DNA of 64,000 bases from Viscum album. Taxonomy: Eukaryota > Streptophyta > Magnoliopsida > Santalales > Viscaceae. A model generated the notes under the pieces. The model ran no database searches, was not told the DNA's origin, and was given only the letters and a program-made list of their open reading frames with translations. Where the stretch lies: the NCBI GenBank assembly GCA_963277665.1, contig OY728158.1, forward strand, positions 596,278,818 to 596,342,817, read 5' to 3'. The position numbers were made by a program, and so were the translations under genes. Of this stretch, positions 1-13,900 are shown piece after piece. The first letter of the stretch is position 1. Every line of letters begins with the position of its first letter.

Positions 1-2699
1 TACCTTGGAACTCCTCTTTGAAATAAGACACCTAACCTGAGCCACGTATACTCAGACTACCGCCCATCTCACAAAGTTTTATTATCACACAAATTCTCAT
101 CCTTGGCCAAAATTAGGAGAATATTATCCACACACTTATCCATCACTCTAAATCATTCCAATCATAAGAATCAACCCCCTCTCTATCCTCACTACTATGT
201 TGAATCCTTAACATACATAACGTGATGTCACCCAAGTATTATCCTCGAAACCACACTTTTATACCTAAATCACCAATACCCAAAGTCCTCATTACCAAAA
301 CCATGAGAACCACATGAATTAGTCTCATAACCAAAATTTATGACCATGATTTATATAAGTAAATGGAACACCAAAACCAAGGAAACCACTTTTTTGTATC
401 CCTCAATTATATCAAACACCAATTCATTTTCGTTTTCGTCCAAACTAAGGATCTCGGGGTCTTCCACACATCCCTACAAGTCAGTTATCATGGCATGGTA
501 ACTATGTCTGACAACCTAACCCATGGAATAAAAGAAAATAAGTTTATAGTCCCTGGGGAGTGACACATTCTCTTGTATTAACCCATGACATCATCATACC
601 AAACACCGATTAATAAGGTCTTATATATGCCAACATCATATGAAAGAACCACTTCCCGCTACTAGAAAACCCATCCACTCAAAGCATCTACACATTAAAC
701 CACTCTTTGGAGGATGATGTCCCACCGGTAAATGTGTACACACACAACAACATCATCCTATATGATCTATACTTGAGTAATGTAAAAATAATGTTTGGTT
801 AAGTATAATTCCATTCCATGATATTTGATAAAACATCATATATGATATTAATTTCAAATTAAATAACCAAACCTAAACAAAAATAACCCAAAAGGGGACA
901 AATTATTAGGAACCATGTTCCATACTAACCCGCTATGGTTATTGCACCTTTTATGAATGAGGATTGAGACACCATCTGAACTACCGATCATCTCCCCATA
1001 GACCCTCATAACCTTCCATAAAAAGGAAATAAATATAAAATTAAACAATTATGAGTAGAATGCTACAATGTAATTATATGAGATAACACCGTATGATCAT
1101 TTTTTGACACTTTAAATAATATATTCTATATCGTTAGTGAAATCACACCATAGAAAGTCTATATGTCATGTGAATTCTATGTGCTTGATTTGATGCATGA
1201 GATGCCACTTTCTTCTTTAGGCCTAGAGACATAATTAAATCATTAGCCTCATTCTAATTGGCCATGAGTGGAAATTAATAATAAAGAATCTAATAATAAC
1301 CACATGAGAATCAATCAAAGTAAAAAATAATATACAATTATAATATCAGAAATCAAATATAAAAACAAACCATAATAAATTTGACATCCTACAACATTAA
1401 TTGTCCTTGATGAACCATCTCAGTATCCATCATAGGCTTCGAAACATTTTTAAATCTCCAACAACCCATATCCCAAAATAAAAAGAAAAAATAAAAAAAT
1501 TATTTTATAAATTTTTTTAATGAACTATCGTGGATCACTCTATGAACTTTGGATAGACTGGTTCACCACGTGACTGTATGAAAACCTACCAGTATTTAGA
1601 GGCTTTTGACTAGAACTAGGGTATTAAGGTTGTACCATGGAGATCCTATACGCACTATATCATTTTTCAAAATATAAAAAATATCCAAAATACAAAAATC
1701 AACAAATAAAATTCCAATAAGAAGTAGATAAATTATCATAGGCGATAACAAATGATATAAATTAAGAAGATGAAATCCATGTTATATAAACAAAAGACCT
1801 CCCACACTACTGGTCACATATATATACCAAAATAAGAAAAATCCACTAAAACTCTAAACCAAAACTCATCCAGTCTCATGATAGCATCTAATATAGCTTT
1901 CTTAATCACACTATCTCTGGACTATTCACAAGATATGTCTAAAAACTAGTGAATATCAACACGGGTACTCAATTATAGTGGTGGACCAATTATAGAGTGT
2001 GTACAAAACTTTGTATTGAACCACTAATGTGGTCCCGTACTATCTATAATATGTAGTGACATGTGCATGTGATGTGAAAATATATATTAAATAAATAATA
2101 TCTAAAATAAATTAACTAAAATCTTATCATTCCTTAGATTTATGACATTGATTGAAAAAACGTTCTTAAACTATTGATATAGTGTTTCTGAGAAAATCTA
2201 TATGATCATGCCAACCATGTAAAATTCAGGATCCAAATCCATTGTATCTCCAACCAATACTCACAACATTGGGGATCCATCCAGGGATAGTTCTGTCTTA
2301 TGACATCCTAATCCAAGGAATATACCATCATATCCTCTTTACTATGGGGATGAATCCCACAGAATGACTATCAAAAGATCCAAATATAGGGAAACTCCCA
2401 TCCTAATCTTCGTGAATTTAGGGAGGAGTTCCGTGAGATCCTTGTCACAGGATCCAAAATCAATGGATGCTCTTATTGTAGTCCACGTGACTCTAGGGAT
2501 GAGGCCCATGATAGAATTATAATCAAGGATCAGAATCCATGTTAACCTATATAAAATAATGAGACTAAAATCCAAGGTGGATCAAGGATATCTCTCCAGA
2601 ACCATGGAATCTCCAACTATATTCCGATATCCTAGTTCAAAACAGATATAACCTATACCTGACACCAAAACATGGAATTCCATCCTTACTATCTCCAAA
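1..2699. other. Unassigned AT-rich intergenic DNA, no gene recognised
   Basis: No reading frame here resembles a known protein and no tandem array stands out. The stretch from about 2225 to 2720 is less AT-rich than its surroundings and repeatedly contains GGATCC or GATCCA words (near 2229, 2273 and 2450). This suggests the remains of a separate repeat that I cannot name. It may be flank or interior of an old retrotransposon. Confidence 0.5.
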
Positions 2700-3027
2700 C
2701 ATGGGAGAATAAGATTTTAACCAGTAATATATCAAGAGAATTTGATAAGTTTATTTTATGCATATATTTTATTGTATTTTAATCCATTTATTTATTTATA
2801 TAAATGTTCAATCTAATAATTTCATAGAATTTTTGACTTTTTTATGTATTATGGTAGGATATAAAAGGTATTTTCAAAAGGATATACAAGAGATAAATAT
2901 AGAAAAAACATACCATGTTGAGCCTTGAGCATATTAAGTAGCATAACAATAAAATTTTGAATATGTATGCCAAAAGCACATGAAGGTGGAGCATGATGCA
3001 TATATAGTGACCTAGGCTTATCACACA
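2700..3027 (+). repeat. Inverted-repeat arm 1, first piece (left of element A)
   Basis: This piece is homologous, in reverse-complement orientation, to the outer part of 28151-29600. Shared landmarks include the word AAAAGGTATTT, then ATTTTGAA and ACATGAAGG, in the same order and at similar spacing. The match stops at 3027 where element A begins and resumes at 16322 after it. The outer end near 2700 is approximate. Confidence 0.6.
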
Positions 3028-6000
3028 TGGATATTACATCTTTTTAGTCTAATATTCATTACATAACAAAAACACACTCTCAGAGACCATAATATTTTTT
3101 TGCCTTTGGAAATAAGTAAATATAATATTTTAACTTGATAAAATATATTCAATGTCCCCCATAATGATTTCCCCGTTTAGTAATCATACTTTAAATCATT
3201 ATTCATAACCTATGGAAAGGAAACATAAGAATGGTTTAACATAGATTCTTTATAATGGTAAATAAGGGAGATACGTAGGCATAATATGAACATAAGGGTT
3301 TAAGAAAATGAGAATAACATTCAAAAACCATACCCTATGAATAAAACATCATAATCATGATCCATGGAATAAATAGCGGAAGTTTATAATACATGAATCA
3401 TAAGATAATCAAATAACAAGATTAATGAGGGTATGAAATTGGAATAAAACATGAATTTGTGGAATTCCCAAAAGCATAGAAAATAATTTCCATATTAATC
3501 AAGGATCACTACCAATGATATCATATTGGAATTGGTTCACTACCCAACCCATCATAGTAGTCAGGGTTAACTCCCGAGATCATCATAGTGAACAAAGTCC
3601 CTTACTAAACGAAGTTCAAACTTTATTCCAATCCATCCCATCTCAAGAAATATAAATCATTAATAAATTCATTTGATGGAGATAAAGGTCCCACCCATCA
3701 CATAAAGAAATCATAAATATGTGTTCTATAAGGTCATAAAAATTAATCACATCATAAGATATGAAATAAAATAGGTGTCATATGAATTTCGTCATGTCAT
3801 AACCTATAGAAATGTGAGTGGTTTCATAATCATTTCATCACAGAATAATCCAAGAAAAGGTGTGAGTTTAATAATAATTTTATCTTGATATAATCTATTG
3901 AATAGAAATAACTTTCATAAAAAACATGTCTTCCTATATATAAACCATTCATAAAATGAATATGAATGGTATCCATGGACCATATCCCTAATAAAGATTA
4001 AGTTGCATTAAAAAATAAAATATTAGATGGAAATTATTTTTGAAATATCATTTAAATCTTTTTTGGGGAGAAAATAATCTTTCTGAATTAAAAAACTATC
4101 TTTAAAACCTACAAAATAGAAAATTTGTCCTTCATTGAATATAACCTTGAAAACTTATAAAGGAAGGGTTGAATATCATTTTAAACTATTTTTAAACATA
4201 CTTTTTAAACTAATTCATTAAAATATCCTTTGAAATCTTATAAAGGAATTTCTTAAGTACATTTAAATCACTTTATAAAGATAAAATATTTTTGAAATCA
4301 TTTTCTTTGTAAATAATATTTTCGAACATATAATGGAACATGTGAAAATAATTAAAAACATATTTTAAATATAAAACATTTTTGAAATAATTTTTTTTGA
4401 AAATAACCTTTGAAACTAGTAATGTATGATGTGAAAATAATTTAAAACAAATTTTAAAAAATAAAAATTTTTCAAAATCATTACCCTTTAAAATGAACAT
4501 AAAATATCATTTAAAAACATTCTTAGAAGATGTTGTTTTAGAAGAAAATATATTTATGATCATAGAGAGAAATAATGAAATATTTTCTTAAATTTTTATT
4601 ATTAATTATATAAAGTAAAAAAGAGTGGAAAAAATTTAACAATACTTGAAGATATCATGAATAACTAGATTATAATAAATTTCATGTGAATTCTTCAATG
4701 GGAAATCATGATATTTTAATATTGGAGACATAATCATAAAAAATCCCGATAAATGAAGATATTGTAATTGAAAAACAATACCACTTTGGTAAAATTGAAT
4801 AAAATAAAACATAAAATATAAAAAGGAATAAAAAATTAATGATATCACTTTTAAAATGGTCTTTATATACTCCACCTGAAAGAATATAGGTTCATAATAT
4901 AACATACTTCTCAAAGAAGGAAATTTGATACAAATTTCCTATACTGCATTGGAAAATTTTGAACCTCAATCCGAATAAAAGAGAGAACCTCAAATGGATA
5001 TTTAAATTAAAATAAATATAAGTATAATAATTATAAATTAAATTAATTGTAAGTATACACACCACATATAATAAATATGTTGTGAATATGACATATGTCT
5101 CACTAATGTATAAAGTGGGATGGAAATCACATACATTAAGTCTTGAAATCCATTGTAAATGTTAAAACCTTTTGTATAATAAATATAATTTTATTATACA
5201 TCTTTTACAAAACATACTCATATATCTCAAAAAATATAGGATTTTATTATTAACTTTTATTCCCCTTTTATTATAAATTTCCTATTAAAGTTACGTTTTG
5301 GGTAATAACCCCTTTGTTTTTCTAGTATATCTTTTGAATTATTATTACATTGGTCCACTTATATTGATAATGGTTTAACCATCTCCAAAAATTATTAAAT
5401 GATATAAATATCATATATATTCATTATATAATTATTTAGTTCAATCAAAAATATTTTGTGATAGGAGAAGAAATACATTATTCATGGAGATGGTACGCCA
5501 TACATATGCAAGGATGTTGTTTCCATTTTCTTATTGCATTAAAAGAAATTAATGTAAATAATGTATATATTATCATTTTAGTAAAATTTTAATGTCATAT
5601 ATATCAAATATTTTTATTAACCTCATCTTTAATACTTTTTATGTAATGTGTGAATGAATCACATCCCTTCATGAGACTATAGTCCATTGTACAAATGAAC
5701 AATATTATCATATACCAAAAACATGTAAATCAAGAAGGTATGTTTGATATAATAATTCTATAAGCATAATAAAATAATATATATAATATATATTATACAT
5801 AGTTAGTAAATATAACATTATTCTCAACCTTGAAAGTTGGTAATGGAAAAATGAACGACATCGATTCAGGGGGCTGTAGTCCAACGTACACACAAAAGAT
5901 TATTTCATAACCAATTTTGGTGAACTGTGGGTGTTTTTAGGTTTTAAACATAAAATAAAGAATCTCAATATATTTAAGATAATGGGGCTATTATATAATC

Positions 6001-8452
6001 ATGGTATAATAATAATTTGTGTGGGGGAGAAAGAAATAATAGAAAGATGCTTCTTGTAGAACATTACCTCTTCTTCAGGTATCCTCCTTGGGTTTTCACT
6101 AAAACCTTCATAAGTTGGATTTATGCCTAATATAAGGATTATATGATGATATTATGGAATTTGTGAAGTTATCTAGGTATATTATGATTGATGTAAATGG
6201 ATTTATAGGTGAAAATAAGTGGGAAGAGTGGGTTCCCTATTATAGTTGTGGGGGCATGGTGTTGCTGTATATACTTAAATGTATTCAGTATTCGGAGCTC
6301 AATATTACCTCAAGTAGATCTAAATATGATAAGTATAGGTTTTTAGGGATTATATAGTCTATAAAAACCTCAACCACATAATGAAACACATTTATTATAC
6401 TTTTTATTCTTTAAATTCTATGTATCTCTATTTTTACTATTTTTGTTTTTCACTATGGTGACATGTTTTCTAACATTAGTAATTAATCCATTAAAATGAA
6501 ATTAAAGTGGTAATTACATGATAATTTAGAACCAATTATTATAAATATTTTATTTAATTTATAAAATATAAATCCAATTTTTTTGGAAGTAAATTTCATG
6601 ACACGCATGTGTAATGCGGAAAAACACCACTTTAACCTTAACAACACTAAGAGAGTTTTCAATTTTTAGTGGTTAATATATTATTTATAAAAGAATAGTT
6701 AGTCCATGAATGGACCATATTTATTATATCATAAAATTTAAAAATAACATGATTTAATATTTTATTTTTAGTAATTTTAAATCATTTAACATTTATTATA
6801 AAATAGAATTGATGTTAATTTTGAAATTATTAAGTTAATATGAATTAAGAAAATATCAAGAAAATAAATGAATTGAAAAATATTTTTTTTATCAGCTTTG
6901 TAACATGATATAATATTATAATAAAATAATGTAACAAAATAATTCATTTAATTTACGCAGTTTTTTATATTTTTTGTATCATTTATTTTATTTAATTGTT
7001 AAATAAATAATTAATAAGTTAGTGCTTCATAATAATTTATTATAATTATTTTATATACAAATATTTAGAAAATAATTGTGATAAAAAATAATTTACATTT
7101 TCAAATAATATTTATAACCTAAACTATGTTGTTTTTTCCATATCCCAAATCATTATAGATGTCAAAAGGGAGAAATGTCACTTTGTGTCATTTAAATTAC
7201 TTGACATATTATATGAGCCACATTGATGGAAAAGTGAACACAAAACTAATAAAATTAAATTCTCAGTTCATAAGGTTATAAATATTTTCATCTAGTAGGG
7301 TTTTCACAAATAGGTAGGTCATTATCTTCGTTTAACCCCATGGTAAATCCATTTTTACCCCAACTATGATAATTAATTTTTGTTGTTTTCACTATTCATT
7401 TTGGTGAAGAATTATGTTCAACTTATTTTAAAATTTAAATTTTTATGATTCAGAATATTTAATATATTTTTTCAAATTCATTTCTAATAATTTTAAAACT
7501 TCAATTTAAAATTAATCATTCACACGGGATGATAAAGTGGATTTTAATGAGAAAATGATTAAATGTTTACAATGTTTTTATATAAAATTTCAATATGAAA
7601 TTGATTACAATGAACTAAATTGGATAAAAAGATGTATATTTTATGTAATTATACTATAAAACAAATTTATAATAAAAATCAACTTTACAAATAATTTAGG
7701 TGAAAAGGCGGTTTGGAATTAAAATTTGGATTGGTTTGGTATTCATCAAGAAATTAAACTTCCCATAATAAAAAAAATTCACCCTTATGTAATTATGATA
7801 TTAATATTTTAATTTTTTTTTTCATTTTATAAATATAATTTTCTGAAAGTGGGGAAAAATTAAAATAAGTTCTCTTTAGAAAGGTGACAATATAGTTTTT
7901 TACAAAAATATTTTTTTGGGAATAAAATTTGATTTATTATTATCACTTGTCTAAAAAACATATAATTTGAATGTTAAAAATATTATTGAATAAATAATAT
8001 ATAAAATTAATTAAAATCCTTAAAAAAATTGATTTCTTTAATTTATTAATATAGAATACACTATTCTAAAACAAAATATTTTTCTAAAAAAACATTTTCT
8101 TTTATTTTCAAAATGGTTTTATTTTAATTTTTAATTAATTTATCATCAAATAATTTATTATATAAAAATGTGTAAAAATATTTTAGTAATTTTATTAAAC
8201 CTATGAATACCCACTGTTCTATATGCTTGTTTATGACTATCATATTAAATTATATTATTAAAATATTTTATCTTATTTGGTTTAACCATTGTGTTGTGCG
8301 TGACTCAAGAAAAAAGTAAGAATTGTTTGTAAAACAAGCCAAAATTAGTATTTCATGTAATGTAATCTAAACCAAGCATTTATTGTAAAACAAAATATGG
8401 AAAATATAATATTTATTTGAAAAAATAATTACAAAAAATATTGAGGTGTATC
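3028..8452 (-). repeat. Element A 3' LTR (left copy)
   Basis: This direct repeat of 10919-16321 is diverged by many substitutions and small indels but colinear throughout. On the minus strand its first bases (about 8452 downwards) correspond to TGTAAAACCC of the other copy but are mutated. It is AT-rich with short islands of higher GC around 5480-5890. No coding capacity was recognised. Confidence 0.78.
5480..5893 (-). repeat. Triplicated module of about 185-190 bp in the left LTR of element A
   Basis: Three related cores occur at about 5480-5509, 5656-5700 and 5853-5893. Each has a form like ATTC..GAGATGGTA followed by a TACATA-type word, with AT-rich DNA between them. The same three cores at the same spacing occur in the right LTR (13351-13770) and, reversed, in the LTR of element C (61265-61657). 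Confidence 0.6.
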
Positions 8453-8465
8453 TTTATACCCCCTT
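8451..8465 (-). promoter_or_regulatory. Candidate polypurine tract of element A
   Basis: The minus strand reads AAGGGGGTATAAAGA at the junction between the interior and the 3' LTR. This is the expected place for the plus-strand primer of a reverse-oriented LTR element. Only the run of five G and the location support it. Confidence 0.4.
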
Positions 8466-10030
8466 AAAATGGATTTTATCTTTGAAATTTTCCTCAACCA
8501 TTAATGGTTTTTTATAAAAGAGTTTCTTTCATAGAAACCCACATAAAAAAGGGGTAATAAAACATGACATTGAAAAGGAGAAATGGATTTTTTAACTTCA
8601 TCTGAAATAAAACATTCTATGTTTCCAAATAGGAGAACATGACTGGGTAGTGAAAACATGATCATGGATGAAAAAAATAACACACAAATACAGATGAAGA
8701 GTCATAGAGAACATTTATCACAGGAAACTAGGTGATCCAAAAAAGTTTAATAACTAAAAAACCATAATTCGTTGATAATTTAAGGGGACATTTGATTAAT
8801 CAGAAATTATAGTACGAGGAGAACCTCTCGGTTTCATTTTCCTTTTTCTAAAGTTGAATAATTTTTACTAGAAGATGAACTAACATTAATTCATTTAATT
8901 TAATAATAACAACACCACCCTGTAGTTATTCCTTGATCAATTTCCACTTCATCTCTCTCTCCATGAAATAAAGGTTAATTTTTTTGTGTCAAAAGTATTT
9001 ATAGATTGTAAGATCCATAGATATAATGAAATTCATTCCATATATATTTAGATGTCATTAAAATAAAAGGGTTATTAGATGTTATCCAGTATGCATAAAT
9101 ATTTATATGGAGATTTAATACATTAATCTCTAAATCCCCATTAAATGATAAACACAAAAAAATTTATAAATGGTTAGAATTTTTAACCTTCCAATATTTA
9201 GAAATAAAAAACATTAGAAACCATTTCACTAAATTTCATAGAATCATATTATCTATGACTCCCCATATATCATAAATTATCTCATGATTATCACATAATA
9301 AACATGCGAATACCCTTTTCATTTATTCTCTTGAAACATGGAAATAATCTGAATTACCATAAAAACATATTAAAAACATGAATGATGACTTCTTATTTAT
9401 AAAATATATTAATGTATATATTCTTTAAATCCAAAAATGTAGTAACCTCCATCCACGATAGCATAAAACACTTTTTTCATCAAATCAATAATCTATTTGA
9501 AAGTAATAACTACTATCCAATTTAATTTATTCTTATCCAATATCTCTTTATCCAAACTAAACACCATTTTCACGATATTAAAAACATATTAAGGGTTACC
9601 TTACCAGAATAATGTGTTTTCCCTAAAATATAACCTTTACATTAATTCAATTTTCGTGTTCATTAGAATCATACAACATATTCTTTCAAATCATTAAAAA
9701 AATCTAATACTGAAAAATCCTGATATATTTCATAATTATTTAATGCCAATACAAAAAAAATTCTATCATAACACTAATTCTGAAAATATTAACTAGGATT
9801 CATTATATTTTTCATTAAAACAACTTTCATTTCATATTTCATCTGTAGTCTCTTAATAATTAGAAATATAACCATTACTCGTACCACCTTCATAATTTTA
9901 TTCATAAGATTTGTCATTGGATCATCGAGTTGTATAATTCCCATACATTCAACATTTAAAGAGTTAAATAGTCAATTATATCTTAGGGAAAACAATATTA
10001 TCATCCCTTGAATTAACTGAACACTTCATT
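8466..10030 (-). other. Element A interior downstream of gag; no pol recognised
   Basis: This is where protease, RT, RNase H and integrase would lie in an autonomous gypsy element, but 1.56 kb is far too short for them. I could read no RT or integrase motif on the minus strand. It is AT-rich, probably non-coding spacer or heavily decayed sequence. Confidence 0.5.
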
Positions 10031-10137
10031 TTCACTTTGGAGTGACATGATTTGTGTCCTTTTCCAAAGACAAAGCATCTTCCCATTCCTTTGAGATACA
10101 CACTTGGGTGTTTTTCCCACATTCTCAACATGTAGGA
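10031..10137 (-). pseudogene. Element A gag remnant: double zinc knuckle
   Basis: Gag packages element RNA, and in Tekay/Del chromoviruses it often ends in two adjacent zinc knuckles. One minus-strand frame here reads through both: a first knuckle around WEKHPSVYLKG, then GRCFVFGKGHKSCHSK. Spacing and context residues (KHP, LKGMG, RCFV, GKGH) match the usual double knuckle. Several expected cysteines are replaced by Met, Tyr or Phe, and one residue is missing in the second knuckle, so it is not functional. The capsid part, expected at about 10140-10900, is too decayed to align by eye. This remnant fixes the orientation of element A. A chance match is possible, but the run of conserved positions makes that unlikely. 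Confidence 0.6.
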
Positions 10138-10918
10138 AACTGAAACCCATTTCCTCTAGGGCCTCTACTATCTAAACTCTTTGATATATCTTTACATATC
10201 TTCTTTGGGGAGTCTGAGATCTGGAAATGTTATAAATTTTTAATCAAGTTCCCGGAAAACATATTAGGCATAACCACAATATCATTTACTCTAGTCATCA
10301 TCCCATTTGGATGTTCATAAACAAATTTTCCATCACATTCAATTTTAATATAGTTCATTCTAGATATTTTAATTGATAATGACCAGAAATAATAGTATGG
10401 CCAACACTAATCATAAATGAAAATAAAATAGTCTGAGAATCATTTAGGGGGTTTTATTCAATACACCTTATTTTAATCTATGGAACGTTAGGTTTATCAC
10501 TGTGTATTCATAGTTATTATATACTAAAATATTTCAGTATGGTTTGTAAATAGATTGTGAATTTACAAAGCCTATCCCTTAAGAGTTTCAAACTAGGTGT
10601 GCAACAAAAACCATTGTCGTAAACCAGTTCCTGATCGGGTCTATCTGAATATAGTGTTTTCGAGGATGTTTACCATTGGAATATATATTCCAGATTCATA
10701 TCAACATTTAGTATCTAGACAAGGTTTTATTTATATTGAACAACTCTATCTATACTTTGGATAAAACCAAACGTTATTTTCCTATAATTTGACTCACACA
10801 TAAGCATATACTTAGATATTTCCTTAGGGTTATCACTATGGTTTTCTCATCCTAGTTACCAAAGTTTAACTAATCCTATCATTTAATAAAAAATATAGAA
10901 ACACATGATTCTCCAGAA
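10138..10918 (-). other. Element A interior, 5' part; decayed gag or leader
   Basis: This segment lies between the 5' LTR and the zinc knuckles, where the primer-binding site and capsid domain should be. No convincing tRNA-Met primer-binding site is visible next to 10919, and no capsid motif could be aligned. Confidence 0.4.
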
Positions 10919-13900
10919 TGGATATTACATATATACCTTAAATTACAAAACCACACACACATGGGACATAATAGTTTAGTGTATTTAGTAAATGGAAACA
11001 AAATCATTTAACTTAGTGAATGATATTCAATGTCTCCCATACAAATCATCCCCTTTAGTAATACTACATAAAACTTTTATTCATAACATAGGGAATGGAA
11101 TTACATTAAATAATGAGATCATATTCTCAATAAGGTTAAATAAAGGAGACACGTAGGCATAATATGAACATAATAGCATGATATCATGATCATAAATTTT
11201 TAAAAACAAACCCTAGATACCAAATATCATTATAATGAGTCATGGAATAAATATTGGTATTTTATAAATCATGAATCATAAGATAATTAAAGAACATGGT
11301 CCATGAGAGAATAAAATTGGAATAATACATGAATTTTTGTAATACACATAAGTATATGAAGGAATTTCCATATTCGTGAAGCCTTACTTCTAAGGCTATC
11401 ATATTGGAATGAGTTGACTCCTCAAACCATCATAATAGAAAACTTTTACTCCTAATACCTTCATTGTGGACAAATTCACTTTCTGAACATATTTCACTCT
11501 TCATTCTAACCCTATATATCTAATGAGATGTAAACCATTACACAATTCATTGGAGGGAGGAATAGGTCCCGCCCATAAAATTTTTAAAACATAGATTTTT
11601 TTAAACATGATTATAAACATTCATCATATCATAAAACATGAAATAAATTAGTTATCATAAACATTTATTCTTATCATAATATGTTGAAAAGAAAAAAGTT
11701 TCATAGTAATTCATCATCGAATTACTAGTAAAAATAAGTGGCTTTCATAAAAATTTTATTAGGGTACAACCAATGTAAGCTAATGAGTTTTATAAAAAAT
11801 CATCATAAAGATAAACTACTCATTGAGAGAATAATAATGGTATCTCTGTATCATATCTCCTGCATGGCATATGTTTCATCAATATATAAAATATTTAATG
11901 GAAAATTATTTTCAAAGATCATTTAAAACATTTATTATGGAAAAATCATTTCTTATCAAAATAACAAATGTTGTAAAACATAAAATAGTTTGAAATAATT
12001 TTTTAAGTATCTTGGAAACTTATAATGGCAACAATAAAAATCATTTAAAACACCTTTTAAACTTAATTTTTTTAAATATAATATAATATAAATAGAAACA
12101 TTGAAAACTAATAAAGGTATATTTGAAAATAATTGAAAATAAAATTTAATCATAATGAATTTTTAAAATCATTTTCATTGTAAATAAACTTTGAAAACAA
12201 ATAAATAAATCATTGGAAATTATTTAAAACACGTTTTAAACATAGTTTTTTTGAAAACATTTTCTCTCAATATATACATTGAAACATGTAAAAGATGCTA
12301 TGAAAATAATTTTAAAAAATTATGAAAAATAAATATTTTTTGAAATAATTTTCCTTGAAATAATCTTACAAAATCATTTGAAATTATTTTTGAAAAATAG
12401 ATTTAGAAAATGTGGTTTTGGTAGAAAAAAATGTAGATCGAAGAGAGAAATAAAGTTGGATTTTTTTTAAAAGAATTTCTAAATTATACTTGTTAAAAAG
12501 TGAGTAATATGGTACCATGAAATGAATATATCTTCAAAAAAAGTGGAAACAAATCATTATAATTCTTAAGTTTTGAATCATGAGATTTCAATATTGGATA
12601 CATAATCATAGACAATCCTAAAAAGGATAATATTCTAACAAAAAAACCATACCAATTTGGTAAAAATAAATAAAATGAATCTTAAAACATCATAAGGATA
12701 AATAAATTGAGGTTATAAAATGTAAATGTGCCTTTATACACTCCTAATTAAATAATATAGGTTCATAACATATCATACGTCTCAAAGATTGAAAATTTGG
12801 AGAAACATTTCTTACCACTTTGGAAAATTTTAAACCATAATCCCAATGAATGAGATATCCTAAATTGGATATGTAGATAAAAATAATTATCTCTATAATA
12901 ATCATAAAATAAATTCATGGGTAGTATACATACCATATATAAGAAATAGGTGGTGAACATGGCATGTGTCACATAGAAGTAAAAAATGAGATGGAAATCC
13001 CATACATTAAGTCTTCACATCAATTGTACACATTCAAACCTCCTATAAAATAAATATATGTTTGTTATACTAATATTATATAGTAATAATACAATATTTC
13101 ATACCATATGTTATTTTATTATGACCTTTTATAACCTTCTTATTTACAATTCCTTGTTAAAGTTATGTTTTGGGTAAAAACTGCTCTGTTTTTTCATATA
13201 TGTTTTGACTTCTTAATTTTTTGGCCCTATTACTTAGATCATGGTTTCATAAACTAAAGAATGTAATAAATGATATAAATATCATATATATTCAGTATAT
13301 ATGTATTTATTTTAATCTATAATATTTAGTTATAGGAGATTAAATACACCATTCTTTGAGATGGTAGGCTGTACGGACGCACAGACATTGTTTCCATTTT
13401 CTTATTATATAGAAATGATGAAAATTAAATGATATATATACATTATCATTCTAGTAGTATTTTTTTCGCATATATAAAATATTTTTATTAATAAAATCTT
13501 TAATACATTTTATAAAAATCATTAATGAATCACTTCGCTTCACGAGATGGTAGTATGTCGTACATGTGAACGACATTATCATATTCACCCAAAATGGAAA
13601 GCCTGAAGGTATGTATTATATAATAATTTATGAATAATAAAAACATCATAAAAACAACATATATTAAATATTAATTATAAATCCATCATTATTCTTGACC
13701 ATTAAAGGTGGTAAGTTAAAAACAAATGACATCATTTCACGAGGCGGTAGTACTCCATACACATAGACGATGATTTCATAACCAATTTTATAGAAGTTTG
13801 TTTGGTTGTAGGTAACAACATTTAAATTTCAACATTTAATTATATATAAGATACTTCAGTTATTATAGAGTCATTATATAATAATAATTTAAGGACATGG